DNA of 33,374 bases from positions 1-33,374 of the forward strand of contig PBLV01000030.1 in assembly GCA_002721895.1 (NCBI GenBank), read 5' to 3'. Origin of the DNA: Verrucomicrobiales bacterium (GTDB lineage: Bacteria > Verrucomicrobiota > Verrucomicrobiae > Limisphaerales > UBA1100). The notes below the pieces were generated by a model. The model was not told the DNA's origin. It made no database searches and saw only the letters and a program-made list of their open reading frames with translations. A program made the position numbers and the translations under genes. Shown here piece after piece: positions 23,937-32,760 of this stretch (positions are counted from its first letter, which is position 1; each line of letters begins with the position of its first letter).

Positions 23937-26861
23937 GTGACCGGAAGGCCCAGTTACAACTTTTTCGTTCTGATTTTGGCTGTTTTCCTCGCGGCTGCTG
24001 CGCCTGTTACGTTTGATCGCGAAGTTCGGCCGATTCTCGCCGCCAATTGCTATCAATGCCACGGGCCGGATGGCGAATCGCGCAAGGGGGATTTGCGGTT
24101 GGATGTGGAAGCTGAGGCGCGTCCGGTGCTCAAGGAGGTGTTGGCACGGATCACGCATGCCGATCCCGACGAGCGCATGCCACCGGTCAAGAGTGGTAAA
24201 AAACTTTCGGCAACCGAGATTGCTACCCTGCGCCGTTGGATTGAGCAGGGCGCGAAATGGGAACAGCATTGGTCGCTCAAGCCGCTGCGACGCCCAGTCG
24301 CGCCAAAGCTTCCTTCGCCGCAGGCAGACTGGGCGCGTAATCCCATCGACCTGTTCATACGCGCCAAGCATTCGGAGATCGGTGTGGCGCCTTCAGCCGA
24401 GGCGGACAATCGCACGCTCATTCGCCGCATGACCTTCGACCTCACCGGTCTGCCGCCCATGCCGGCGGAGATTGCGGCCTTTAACAAGGCGGCCGATGCT
24501 GATCGCGACCAAGCCATAGTCGCACTGGCCGACCGGCTGCTGGCCAGTCCGCGCTACGGCGAACGCTGGGGACGGCATTGGCTCGATGTGGTGAAGTACG
24601 CCGACACATGCGGCTACGATAAGGACAAGCTCCGGCCCAATGCCTGGCCGTATCGCGATTACGTCATTCGGTCATTTAACGAAAACAAACCGTACGCGCG
24701 CTTCGTGCAGGAACAGATTGCCGGTGACACGCTTTTCCCCGGTACAGCCGATGGCATTCTAGGCCTCGGCTTCATCGCGGCCGGACCGTGGGATTTCATC
24801 GGGCACGTTGAGGTGTCGGAAAGCAAAATTGACGGCCGCGTGGCTCGCCACATTGACCGTGATGAAATGGTCAGCAACACGCTCAACACGTTCACCAGCG
24901 CCACCATCCAATGTGCCCGCTGCCACGATCACAAGTTCGATCCGTACACGCAGAAGCATTATTACAGTTTGCAATCCGTGTTCGCCGCCGTCGATCGCGC
25001 CAACCGCCCCTACACCGCCACGCCGGAGTTGGCCAAAAGGAAAGCTGTTCTCACGGCGCGCGTTGCTGATTACAAAAAACAACTCGCCGCGCTGGATGCC
25101 GAGATGAAAAAGGAAGGCGGCGCGGCGATGGTGGCGCTCGATAAAAAAATCGCCGCGCTGCGGCCGAAGGCGAAGTTGAAAAGCAAGCGGCCGGAGTTTG
25201 GTTATCACAGCCTCATCGTCAAAAACCCGCGCACCGTCAAGTGGGTGCAGGTGGATCTCGGCGCGACGCGGGGGGTGAAGCAGGTGGTGTTGCGCGCGTG
25301 CCACGATGAATACGCCGGCATCGGCGGCGGCTTCGGCTTCCCCGTGCGGTTCAAGGTGGAAGGCGCCGCCACGGCGGATTTCAAATCGCCCGTCATGCTT
25401 GTCGACCAAACGCAGGCGGACTTTCCGAACCCCAACATCGCCCCCGTCGCTTTTGTCGTGGACGCCAAGGTGCGCTTTCTCCGCGTCACCGCCACCGTCC
25501 TCGCCGAGCGCAAAAATGATTACATGCTCGCCCTCGCCGAACTGGAAGCCCGCAGTGCCACTGGCCAAAACGTCGCCGCCAAGGCGAAGGTCACCTCGCC
25601 CGATTCCATTCAGGCCCCTCCGCGTTGGCGTCGCACCAACCTCACCGACGGCCATTTTCCCATCGCCGTGGACGCCACCGCCATCGCCGCGCTGCAAGCC
25701 GCCCAAAGCGAACGCACCGTCCTGCTCGCCAAGCTGCAAACACCCGAGCGCAAAGCGAAACGGCAAAAGCTGCAGACCGATCTCTCGAATGCCGAGGCTG
25801 AATTGAAAAAAATTCCCGCCGGACAAATGGTGTACGCCGCCGCCACGCAATTCAAAACGCAGGGCAATTTCAAACCCACCGGCGGCAAGCCGCGCGAAAT
25901 CAAGGTGCTGCATCGCGGCAACATCCTGCAGCCGCGCGACGCCGTGCGCCCGGGCACACTGCCGATTTTTGCGAAGGAGAATTTTGAATTCAACCTGCCC
26001 GCCAATCACCCCGAGACCGCCCGCCGCGCCGCACTCGCCCAGTGGATCACTCGCGCCGACAACCCGCTCACCTGGCGCAGCATCGTAAACCGCATCTGGC
26101 TCTGGCATTTCGGCCAAGGCATCGTGGAGACCCCCAACGACTTCGGCCGCATGGGACTGCCGCCGAGCCATCCCGAGCTGCTCGATTGGCTGGCCGTCGA
26201 GTTCCGTGATTCCGGCGGACGTTTTAAGCACCTGCACAAGCTCATCGTCACCAGCAGCACCTATCGACAAGCATCACTAGGCGATAAAAATTTTGAAAAA
26301 ATCGACGCCAACAATCGCACTCTCTGGCGCATGAACCGCCGCCGTCTGGAGGCCGAGGAATTGCGCGATGCCATCCTCGCCACCAGCGGTGCCCTCAACG
26401 AAACCCCCGGCGGTCCCGGTTATTATTTGTTCGTGTTGGAAAAGACCGCGCACTCGCCGCACTACGAATATTACAAATTCAACCCCGCCGATCCCAAGAG
26501 CCACCGGCGCTCCGTGTACCGCTTCATCGTGCGTTCCCAGCCTGATCCCTTCATGACCACGCTCGACTGCGCCGATTCCAGCCAAAGCACGCCGAAGCGC
26601 GACGAAACCCTCACCGCCCTCCAAGCCCTCAGCCTGCTCAACAACAAGTTCACCCTCCACATGGCCGGCCAATTTGCCGAGCGCATCAAAAAAGAATCGA
26701 AGACTCTGAAGGGCCAAATCCGCCGGGCCCACCAACTCATCACCGGCCGCCCGCCCACGGTAAAGGAGGTGGCTTCGTTGCACGCCTACGCCCAAAAGCA
26801 CGGCCTGCCCAATCTCTGCCGCGTGCTTTTCAACTTGAGCGAGTTTACGTATGTCGATTGA
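23937..26861 (+). CDS. DUF1549/DUF1553 planctomycete-type cytochrome c protein
   Basis: A protein of 974 residues with a GTG start; the nearby ATG at 23929 runs into a stop after three codons. A Sec signal occupies about residues 1-22. A PSCyt1-type cytochrome c module follows, with the heme site CYQCH (Cys38, Cys41, His42) and PDERMPPVKSGKKLS for the distal Met region. The DUF1549 domain spans about 131-345 (LTGLPPMPAEI, WGRHWLDVVKYADTCGYD) and ends in a second CxxCH, CARCHDHKFDP (Cys326-His330). A coiled segment and a discoidin-like beta insert (about 415-545, KWVQVDLGATRGVKQVVLRA) separate it from DUF1553 (about 690-950, NPLTWRSIVNRIWLWHFGQG ... LEAEELRDAILATSG). These proteins are exported and hugely expanded in PVC bacteria; their reaction is unknown, although oxidative steps in polysaccharide use have been proposed. 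The stop overlaps the DUF1501 start by 11 nt. Confidence 0.93.
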   Translation: MTGRPSYNFFVLILAVFLAAAAPVTFDREVRPILAANCYQCHGPDGESRKGDLRLDVEAEARPVLKEVLARITHADPDERMPPVKSGKKLSATEIATLRRWIEQGAKWEQHWSLKPLRRPVAPKLPSPQADWARNPIDLFIRAKHSEIGVAPSAEADNRTLIRRMTFDLTGLPPMPAEIAAFNKAADADRDQAIVALADRLLASPRYGERWGRHWLDVVKYADTCGYDKDKLRPNAWPYRDYVIRSFNENKPYARFVQEQIAGDTLFPGTADGILGLGFIAAGPWDFIGHVEVSESKIDGRVARHIDRDEMVSNTLNTFTSATIQCARCHDHKFDPYTQKHYYSLQSVFAAVDRANRPYTATPELAKRKAVLTARVADYKKQLAALDAEMKKEGGAAMVALDKKIAALRPKAKLKSKRPEFGYHSLIVKNPRTVKWVQVDLGATRGVKQVVLRACHDEYAGIGGGFGFPVRFKVEGAATADFKSPVMLVDQTQADFPNPNIAPVAFVVDAKVRFLRVTATVLAERKNDYMLALAELEARSATGQNVAAKAKVTSPDSIQAPPRWRRTNLTDGHFPIAVDATAIAALQAAQSERTVLLAKLQTPERKAKRQKLQTDLSNAEAELKKIPAGQMVYAAATQFKTQGNFKPTGGKPREIKVLHRGNILQPRDAVRPGTLPIFAKENFEFNLPANHPETARRAALAQWITRADNPLTWRSIVNRIWLWHFGQGIVETPNDFGRMGLPPSHPELLDWLAVEFRDSGGRFKHLHKLIVTSSTYRQASLGDKNFEKIDANNRTLWRMNRRRLEAEELRDAILATSGALNETPGGPGYYLFVLEKTAHSPHYEYYKFNPADPKSHRRSVYRFIVRSQPDPFMTTLDCADSSQSTPKRDETLTALQALSLLNNKFTLHMAGQFAERIKKESKTLKGQIRRAHQLITGRPPTVKEVASLHAYAQKHGLPNLCRVLFNLSEFTYVD

Positions 26862-28311
26862 ACAACCCCATTCGCGGCGCAGCTTTCTCTGGAAATCCGG
26901 CGGAGGGCTTGGCGGACTGGCTTTGACGGCGATGTTGGGGCGGGAGCCGTTGCAGGCCAATGGTGTGCTCAGTGGCACGTTGCATCATCCACCGAGGGCG
27001 AAGCGGGTGATTCAGTTGTTCATGGGCGGAGCGGCGAGTCATCTGGATACGTTTGATTTCAAGCCGGCGCTCATTCGGCATCACGGTGAGAAGAGTGATT
27101 TTGGCGAGCACGTGGAGGCGTTCCAGAACGGCCTTGGGCCATGGATGCGCTCACCCTTCGCTTTTGCGCGCCACGGTCAGAGCGGCAAGCATCTTTCGGA
27201 AGTGGTCGCGCCATTGGGCGAAGTGGTGGATGACATGGCCTTCGTGCACAACCTCATCGGCAAGACCGGCGTGCACAGTCAGGCCACCTATCTGCAGGCC
27301 ACCGGCTTTCAGCGCCCGGGCTTTCCCGGGATGGGTTCGTGGATAAGCTACGCGCTCGGCAGTGAAAATGAGAACCTGCCCACCTTTGTCGTGCTGCCTG
27401 ATCACCGTGGCTACGCCTCCAACGGCCCGAAGAATTGGGCCAGCGCGTTTCTGCCCACTAACTCGCAAGGCACCACGATTTTTCCGCAGCGCGAAAATCC
27501 AATTCCCGATTTGCATCCCAAAGCCGGCTTCGTCACGGCAGCCAGTCATCGCGCAGGCATCGACCTCATCAACCAACTCAATGCCGGCTACGCCGAAACG
27601 CGCGCAGGCGATGACCGGCTGGAAGCGCGCATTCAAACCTATGAACTTGCCGCGCGCCTGCAGCTTTCCGCCACCGAGGCATTGAACATCACCAAGGAAC
27701 CGGATCACGTGCTCAAACTCTACGGCCTGTCGCGCGATCCAAAAAAATATCCGAAGGAAATCAACGCGCCGGAGGAGACCGAATACTTCGGCCGCAAATG
27801 CCTGATTGCCCGGCGGCTCATCGAACGTGGTGTGCGTTTCGTGCAAATTTGGTCCGGCAACGACAACAGTTTCCCGCGCCGCAACTGGGACAGCCACGAG
27901 GACATTGAGCGCGATCACGGCCCGCTGTCACTCGGCATGGCGCGCGGTGCTGCCGGGCTCATTCGCGACCTCAAGCAGCGAGGCCTGCTTGACGACACCA
28001 TCATTCACTGGACCACCGAGTTCGGCCGCATGCCCAGCACGCAGGGCAAAAAGGGGCGCGACCACAACCCGTACGTGTTTACCAACTGGCTGTGCGGCGG
28101 CGGTATTCGCGGTGGCGTCACTGCCGGCGAGAGTGATGAGTGGGGATACAAACCGCTCGACCGCGCCAATCCCACGCAGGTGTACGACCTCCACGCGACC
28201 ATGCTGCATCTGCTGGGCATCGACCACAAACAACTCACTGTCCGCCACAACGGCATCGACCGCCGTCTCACTGACGTGCATGGGCATGTGATTAAGAAAT
28301 TGCTCGCTTAA
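26851..28311 (+). CDS. Tat-exported DUF1501 protein
   Basis: A protein of 486 residues. The twin-arginine signal is SRRSFLWKSGGGLGGLAL (Arg9-Arg10), so the protein is folded before export to the periplasm. DUF1501 hallmarks are VIQLFMGGAASHLDTFDFKP near residue 53, the RGVRFVQIWSGNDN segment near 325, the ITWxxEFGRMP-like IIHWTTEFGRMPSTQ near 385, and GRDHNPYVFTNWLCGGGI. The fold is related to alkaline phosphatase/sulfatase enzymes, but the nucleophile Ser/Thr/Cys position of true sulfatases is not evident. The ATG lies inside the upstream stop region (ATGTCGATTGA), implying translational coupling with the cytochrome protein. The pair is a standard PVC arrangement, and the partners may form one periplasmic complex (inference). 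Confidence 0.93.
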   Translation: MSIEQPHSRRSFLWKSGGGLGGLALTAMLGREPLQANGVLSGTLHHPPRAKRVIQLFMGGAASHLDTFDFKPALIRHHGEKSDFGEHVEAFQNGLGPWMRSPFAFARHGQSGKHLSEVVAPLGEVVDDMAFVHNLIGKTGVHSQATYLQATGFQRPGFPGMGSWISYALGSENENLPTFVVLPDHRGYASNGPKNWASAFLPTNSQGTTIFPQRENPIPDLHPKAGFVTAASHRAGIDLINQLNAGYAETRAGDDRLEARIQTYELAARLQLSATEALNITKEPDHVLKLYGLSRDPKKYPKEINAPEETEYFGRKCLIARRLIERGVRFVQIWSGNDNSFPRRNWDSHEDIERDHGPLSLGMARGAAGLIRDLKQRGLLDDTIIHWTTEFGRMPSTQGKKGRDHNPYVFTNWLCGGGIRGGVTAGESDEWGYKPLDRANPTQVYDLHATMLHLLGIDHKQLTVRHNGIDRRLTDVHGHVIKKLLA

Positions 28312-28404
28312 TCGAAACGAACGCCCTTGAATCCGCGGCTCAGGCTTCATTCCGACCTTTCCAATGCGCTGTCGGTTAGGGCGGGCGCGTGACCTACAAT
28401 TAGC

Positions 28405-31400
28405 ATGACGATTAATAACAAGGATTTGCATGAATGGCTGAACCTTGGGGTGGATTTCAACCCCGGCTCGCCCAAATACGATGAGATGTCAGCCGCCATT
28501 GAGGCCAAGCTGGGTGCTGCCTCGGCCGAGGAATTGGCGCCGGTTGATCAACGCATCCAGCAATTCATGGATGAGGTGTTCGGCGCGGATGGTCCGCGAC
28601 TGGTGCAGGACACTTTTCTGCTCGATCAACACGGTCTTGCGCGGACCATCGCACTGCCCAAGAACGGCAAGACATATAGCAACGAGATCCTGAATACGTA
28701 CCGCGTGACACAGGGCATCCTGCACAATCCCTCGAAGGATAAGCGCACAACCAAGGGGGTGTTCCACGTGGTGGAATATGGCCTGCCGATTCCCGACGAT
28801 AAAAAAGCCGTGCCGGTGAATGCCGCCGGGGAAATTTTTCGGGCTGCCTTTCAAGCTCCGGATTGGCTGACGGAGTTGCCGTTTGCAGCGGAATCGGAAC
28901 GGCCTGTGCACACTTGGATTTCCCTTCTGCTGCGTCCGGTCGTTTGCCCGGCAGTTGAAGGGTTCACAGAGCAAAAATCTCTCGAGGTTCGTTTTTTTGC
29001 GCCGTCCTCCATGGCGGCCAATCTGGATTTTGTGGAAAGCGTCTTTGGCAACGGGGGCGACCCGCATTTGCCAGTCAACGACGCCGGACTGGATGTGCGA
29101 CACTGGACGGGGCACACCGGGGGGGTCATCCTTGCGCCCCACCTCATTGAGCTGAAGAAAAAGGATCTGGGATTGCCGCACCTCAGCGAGGCCAACGAAC
29201 GGCAGGTGCGCGACGGCATGTGCTGGGAGGATCCGGATGAACTCTACAATGACGGTGGTGCCTTCAAGCTCACCTGCCGCGATGAACACGGTCGTGTGAT
29301 CACGGTCATCGCCGACAACTATTTTGGTTACTGCAAGAAAGAAGTGAAAACCCAGATCGGTTTTTCGGCGAACCTGTTCGGGCTTGCCGAGGAGGAGCAT
29401 GCCGGTGGCGCACAGGTGCACGCCAGCTACAACCTGAGCCGCACGTTTCATCCGCAGCGCATATTGCCGGATCAAAATTCCACGCTTGCCGAAAACTTGG
29501 AGCGTTACGGCGATGCGTTCATGAAGCTGGAGCCGGAAGGTTACGCCAGCGACCGGAATTATCCTGATATTTTTTATGTGCCCGAGAGCGCTACCTTCCG
29601 GTTGCCCAGGCAGGAAATCACCTGGCCCAACGCGGATGGATCACCCGGTTTTCTGCAAATCCGCCCGGGTGAGGTGTACATGTTGCCCAGCGGATACAAG
29701 GTGGAAATGCGCAAGAGCATACACGACGGCAAATGGCGCCTGATCGGCACCATCGGCGAAGGCTTTCTCTGCCACAAACCCTGCACCGTGTCCGGCGGCG
29801 GAAAGTCGGAAATCTCCAAATCCCTTCATGACATGATCCTGAGCGGGCCGGTGTTTGTGCAGGACTTGAAAGAAGATCTCGAGCAGGCCAAGTCGGTCCT
29901 CAATCGTTCGTATATCGAACGTTTTCGAAATCCGGAAAACCACAATCGACGCGGCCGCTCCATCTTGTCGCCTCTGCGTTCGGTGGGTTCGGTCATCAAA
30001 CTTTTGACTCCCTCTGACACGGTTTACACCGATGAGTACAACGACTGGCTTCGATCCATACCCTCTCACGTGAAGGAACTGGTGCTCATCATCAAGCGTG
30101 AGTACCGCGAAGATTGGGGCAACGATTGGGAGAGCCGATTTAGCGTGGACACCGTGGACGGCAAACCCGGCAATGAACTGCGCCTGAATGGCAAGAAACT
30201 GAAAACCAATTTCCTGAGGGTCGGCTTTGACGCCGCCGACCGCTGGCGGCTTTATAGTCTGCGCGAGGATTTTGAGCCGGCCATGAAGATCATTGCCGAG
30301 GATGACATCACCGCCTCCACGGTGGCCCCCGTACGCCACACGCCCAAGCTGGGCCCGGGCGACTGGACTGAGTCCGCCAAATTCGTTCACAATTGTGAGT
30401 ATCGCCTTTTCCAGCGGCCGGACGACGCCATCATTCGCGGCTACGACACGGTGACTGAACGGAACTTCACCACCCCGGGTAATTTCTTCAGCAATTACGC
30501 GCCCATCCCGGTTGAGAAAATCCGCGAACAAGTAAATCAAACTCTGGAGTTCGAGGCCTATACAGATATCCTGCAGGAACTTCTCGCTGAGGCTGCCAAG
30601 GCCGAAAAAGGCTTTGTTTGCTCCTCCGCCAACCCGCGCTTGATCGATGGCAAACCCACGGCAAACCCGCGTTACCTGCAAATCCGTCCCGACCTCCAAC
30701 AGGAACGCAAAGTCTACATTGCCAAAACAGGCACACGCTTGCGACGTGAGCTGCCCGCTGAGGACTCCGTGCTTTACCCCGTGCGAGGCATTCTTCCCGG
30801 ACGCCGCAACAACGGGCCGGACAAGGAACAGGGCATTCCACCACTATGCTGTTTTGCCCCCATTCACTATGTCGAGTTGCCGGAGCTGTTCATGGATTTC
30901 ATCGCCAGCCTCACCGGCAAATCCCCCAGCACCACCGGCGCTGGCTCCGAGGGCGCCATGACCAAGGCGCCATTCAATGCCCTATTACCCATCCACGACC
31001 TGAACACCGCGCTCGTTTCCTACGCAACCACCGGCCAGGGAGCCTTTGTCACTTCCGCAGGTTATGTCGGCCCGCACTTCAAGGTGGATCATGATATCTC
31101 TCTGCTCATTCCTGAAATCTGGAGCCGCTTTCGGCTGGGTGAAGCACAGCCCGAGCGGATGATCTCCCAAGGCTATCTGGAACGGCTGGAAGACTTCGAA
31201 CACAACGGCCAAACCATCCCCGCCGGTCGGCTCGGCTACCGCATTACCCAGCTATTTGCGCATGAATTCTTCGGGCGCATTTTCCATGATCCCGATTCCG
31301 TGTTCCCCGATGAAATGCTTCAGCCCGAGCTGCAGGATGCCGAGGTGTATGCCGAGAGCATCACCACGATAGCCGCCACCCAGCGTCGCATCGCCAAGGC

Positions 31401-31758
31401 CTACTTTCGTGATGGCGCAGCCGACCTCGCCTGCCCTCCGCTCCGCGCCTTGCTGGAAATCATGGCGCAGGATACCATCGATGACACCCGTCTGCGCGAT
31501 CCGGAATTCCGCGCCCTCTTTGAGCCCGCCAACATTCTCGCCAGCGACTGGTACCAACAGCGAATCGATTCGCTTGTCGCCAGCCGGCGAACCTTCTGGC
31601 AAAACCGCATCGACTATCTGGAATCCTACGCCGGCACTGGTGATCCCAACGAACCGCTCGCCCACGCTCGTGAAAAACTTGGGGCCTTGCAGGAAGAAAA
31701 CATCCGCGATTACTACATCGGCTCACTTGGCCGGGAACCATCATTGCAATTGAGCTAA
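28405..31758 (+). CDS. PEP carboxykinase-like protein, probably PPi-dependent type
   Basis: A large cytosolic protein of 1117 residues without a signal peptide. Four elements match the PEPCK active site in order: YFGYCKKEVKTQ (Lys311-Lys312) and EEEHAGGA (His332), 20 residues apart as Lys244 and His264 are in GTP-PEPCK; a P-loop VSGGGKSEISKS (463-474, Lys467), comparable to PSACGKTN; Asp487 in VFVQDLKEDL, 20 residues after the P-loop Lys, where the metal-binding Asp pair sits; and ILPGRRNNGPDKEQGIPPL (Arg800-Arg801), comparable to FGGRRPxGVP. Classical PEPCKs have 520-640 residues, but the pyrophosphate-dependent enzymes of Propionibacterium and Entamoeba have about 1100, which fits. The expected reaction is interconversion of oxaloacetate + PPi and PEP + phosphate + CO2. 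About 130 extra residues separate the metal His from the P-loop. The PPi assignment rests on size and motif pattern, not on a search. Confidence 0.7.
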   Translation: MTINNKDLHEWLNLGVDFNPGSPKYDEMSAAIEAKLGAASAEELAPVDQRIQQFMDEVFGADGPRLVQDTFLLDQHGLARTIALPKNGKTYSNEILNTYRVTQGILHNPSKDKRTTKGVFHVVEYGLPIPDDKKAVPVNAAGEIFRAAFQAPDWLTELPFAAESERPVHTWISLLLRPVVCPAVEGFTEQKSLEVRFFAPSSMAANLDFVESVFGNGGDPHLPVNDAGLDVRHWTGHTGGVILAPHLIELKKKDLGLPHLSEANERQVRDGMCWEDPDELYNDGGAFKLTCRDEHGRVITVIADNYFGYCKKEVKTQIGFSANLFGLAEEEHAGGAQVHASYNLSRTFHPQRILPDQNSTLAENLERYGDAFMKLEPEGYASDRNYPDIFYVPESATFRLPRQEITWPNADGSPGFLQIRPGEVYMLPSGYKVEMRKSIHDGKWRLIGTIGEGFLCHKPCTVSGGGKSEISKSLHDMILSGPVFVQDLKEDLEQAKSVLNRSYIERFRNPENHNRRGRSILSPLRSVGSVIKLLTPSDTVYTDEYNDWLRSIPSHVKELVLIIKREYREDWGNDWESRFSVDTVDGKPGNELRLNGKKLKTNFLRVGFDAADRWRLYSLREDFEPAMKIIAEDDITASTVAPVRHTPKLGPGDWTESAKFVHNCEYRLFQRPDDAIIRGYDTVTERNFTTPGNFFSNYAPIPVEKIREQVNQTLEFEAYTDILQELLAEAAKAEKGFVCSSANPRLIDGKPTANPRYLQIRPDLQQERKVYIAKTGTRLRRELPAEDSVLYPVRGILPGRRNNGPDKEQGIPPLCCFAPIHYVELPELFMDFIASLTGKSPSTTGAGSEGAMTKAPFNALLPIHDLNTALVSYATTGQGAFVTSAGYVGPHFKVDHDISLLIPEIWSRFRLGEAQPERMISQGYLERLEDFEHNGQTIPAGRLGYRITQLFAHEFFGRIFHDPDSVFPDEMLQPELQDAEVYAESITTIAATQRRIAKAYFRDGAADLACPPLRALLEIMAQDTIDDTRLRDPEFRALFEPANILASDWYQQRIDSLVASRRTFWQNRIDYLESYAGTGDPNEPLAHAREKLGALQEENIRDYYIGSLGREPSLQLS

Positions 31759-31771
31759 AACTCCTTGCCCA

Positions 31772-32704
31772 ATGTCAACCGACCTCTCCTCACAACACGG
31801 CCCCATCACCGGCTTGTTCCCGCAAGCCGACTCGCCGGAGGAATGGGCGGCGCATCATTTGAGCGCGGAGCAAGTCACGCATTTTGTGGAGCACGGATAC
31901 GTGGCAGGCATTCGGTTGCTGGACGAGCCGCAGATCGAGGCATTGCGCAGCGAGTTGACAGAGATGACCGATCCAGAACACGACGGGCACGAGCTGTTTT
32001 ACGAATATCACAGCAACGAATCGGACAACCCCGACACCGTGCTGTTCCACGCGCTCGGTGCCTGGCGGGTGCGGCAGGCGTTTCATGACATCCTGTGGAA
32101 TCCGCGTTTCCTCGTGCCGGCGTGGCAGTTGCTCGGGCAATCTCTCCGCCTGTTTCACGACCAGCTCTTCAGCAAACCGGCAAAACACGGCGGCGTGGTC
32201 GCGTGGCATCAAGATTTTTCGTACTGGACGTGGACGCAACCGATGGCCCATCTCACCTGCTGGATTGGCCTCGACGATGCCACCGAGGAAAACGGCTGCC
32301 TGCATTACATCCCCGGCAGCCATCGCTGGGGCCTGCTGGAAAAGACCGGCCTCGCCGGTGACATGGATTCCGTGCGCGAAGTGCTCACGCCCGCGCAAGT
32401 CAGTGATTTCGAAAAACAACGGCCGATTGTTTTGAACAAGGGCGAGTGCACCTTTCATCATCCGCTGATGATGCACGGCTCTTACGAAAACAAATCCGAC
32501 CAACCGCGCCGCGCCACCGTCATCAACGTCCTCGGCGAAGGCGTCACCTCCAACTGGGAAGGCGCCCACAGCCCCGGCACGGAAAACTTCCCCATGCTCC
32601 CCAAAGGCGAGCCGATGGCCGGACAGTTTTACCCGATGCTGTTCGAGGCTGAAAAAGCACTGGGCGATTTGGCTGCCGATATCCCGACGGTTGAAACCGC
32701 GTAA
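31772..32704 (+). CDS. Phytanoyl-CoA dioxygenase (PhyH) family protein
   Basis: The product has 310 residues and starts 13 nt after the PEPCK-like gene, so likely in one transcript; no ribosome site is obvious. It has the double-stranded beta-helix of Fe(II)/2-oxoglutarate oxygenases. The iron site is His146-x-Asp148 in VVAWHQDFSYW with distal His235 in HHPLMMHGSYEN; Arg246 or Arg247 (QPRRATV) would bind 2-oxoglutarate. Other family signatures are LTCWIGLDDATEENGCLHYI and PGSHRWG. Family members hydroxylate small molecules such as phytanoyl-CoA, ectoine and many natural products. There is no signal peptide. The substrate is unknown, and the link to PEPCK may be only positional. Confidence 0.9.
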   Translation: MSTDLSSQHGPITGLFPQADSPEEWAAHHLSAEQVTHFVEHGYVAGIRLLDEPQIEALRSELTEMTDPEHDGHELFYEYHSNESDNPDTVLFHALGAWRVRQAFHDILWNPRFLVPAWQLLGQSLRLFHDQLFSKPAKHGGVVAWHQDFSYWTWTQPMAHLTCWIGLDDATEENGCLHYIPGSHRWGLLEKTGLAGDMDSVREVLTPAQVSDFEKQRPIVLNKGECTFHHPLMMHGSYENKSDQPRRATVINVLGEGVTSNWEGAHSPGTENFPMLPKGEPMAGQFYPMLFEAEKALGDLAADIPTVETA

Positions 32705-32760
32705 TTGCAGCCGCTCGACAAAAATCCCCCTGCGCCCTATTCTTTCCCAACCAATCACTC

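Noticed and set aside
24759..26270. 503-residue open frame antisense to the DUF1549/DUF1553 gene
   Set aside because: It lies entirely opposite a well-supported gene, has no recognisable motif, and is a typical product of GC-rich codon bias.
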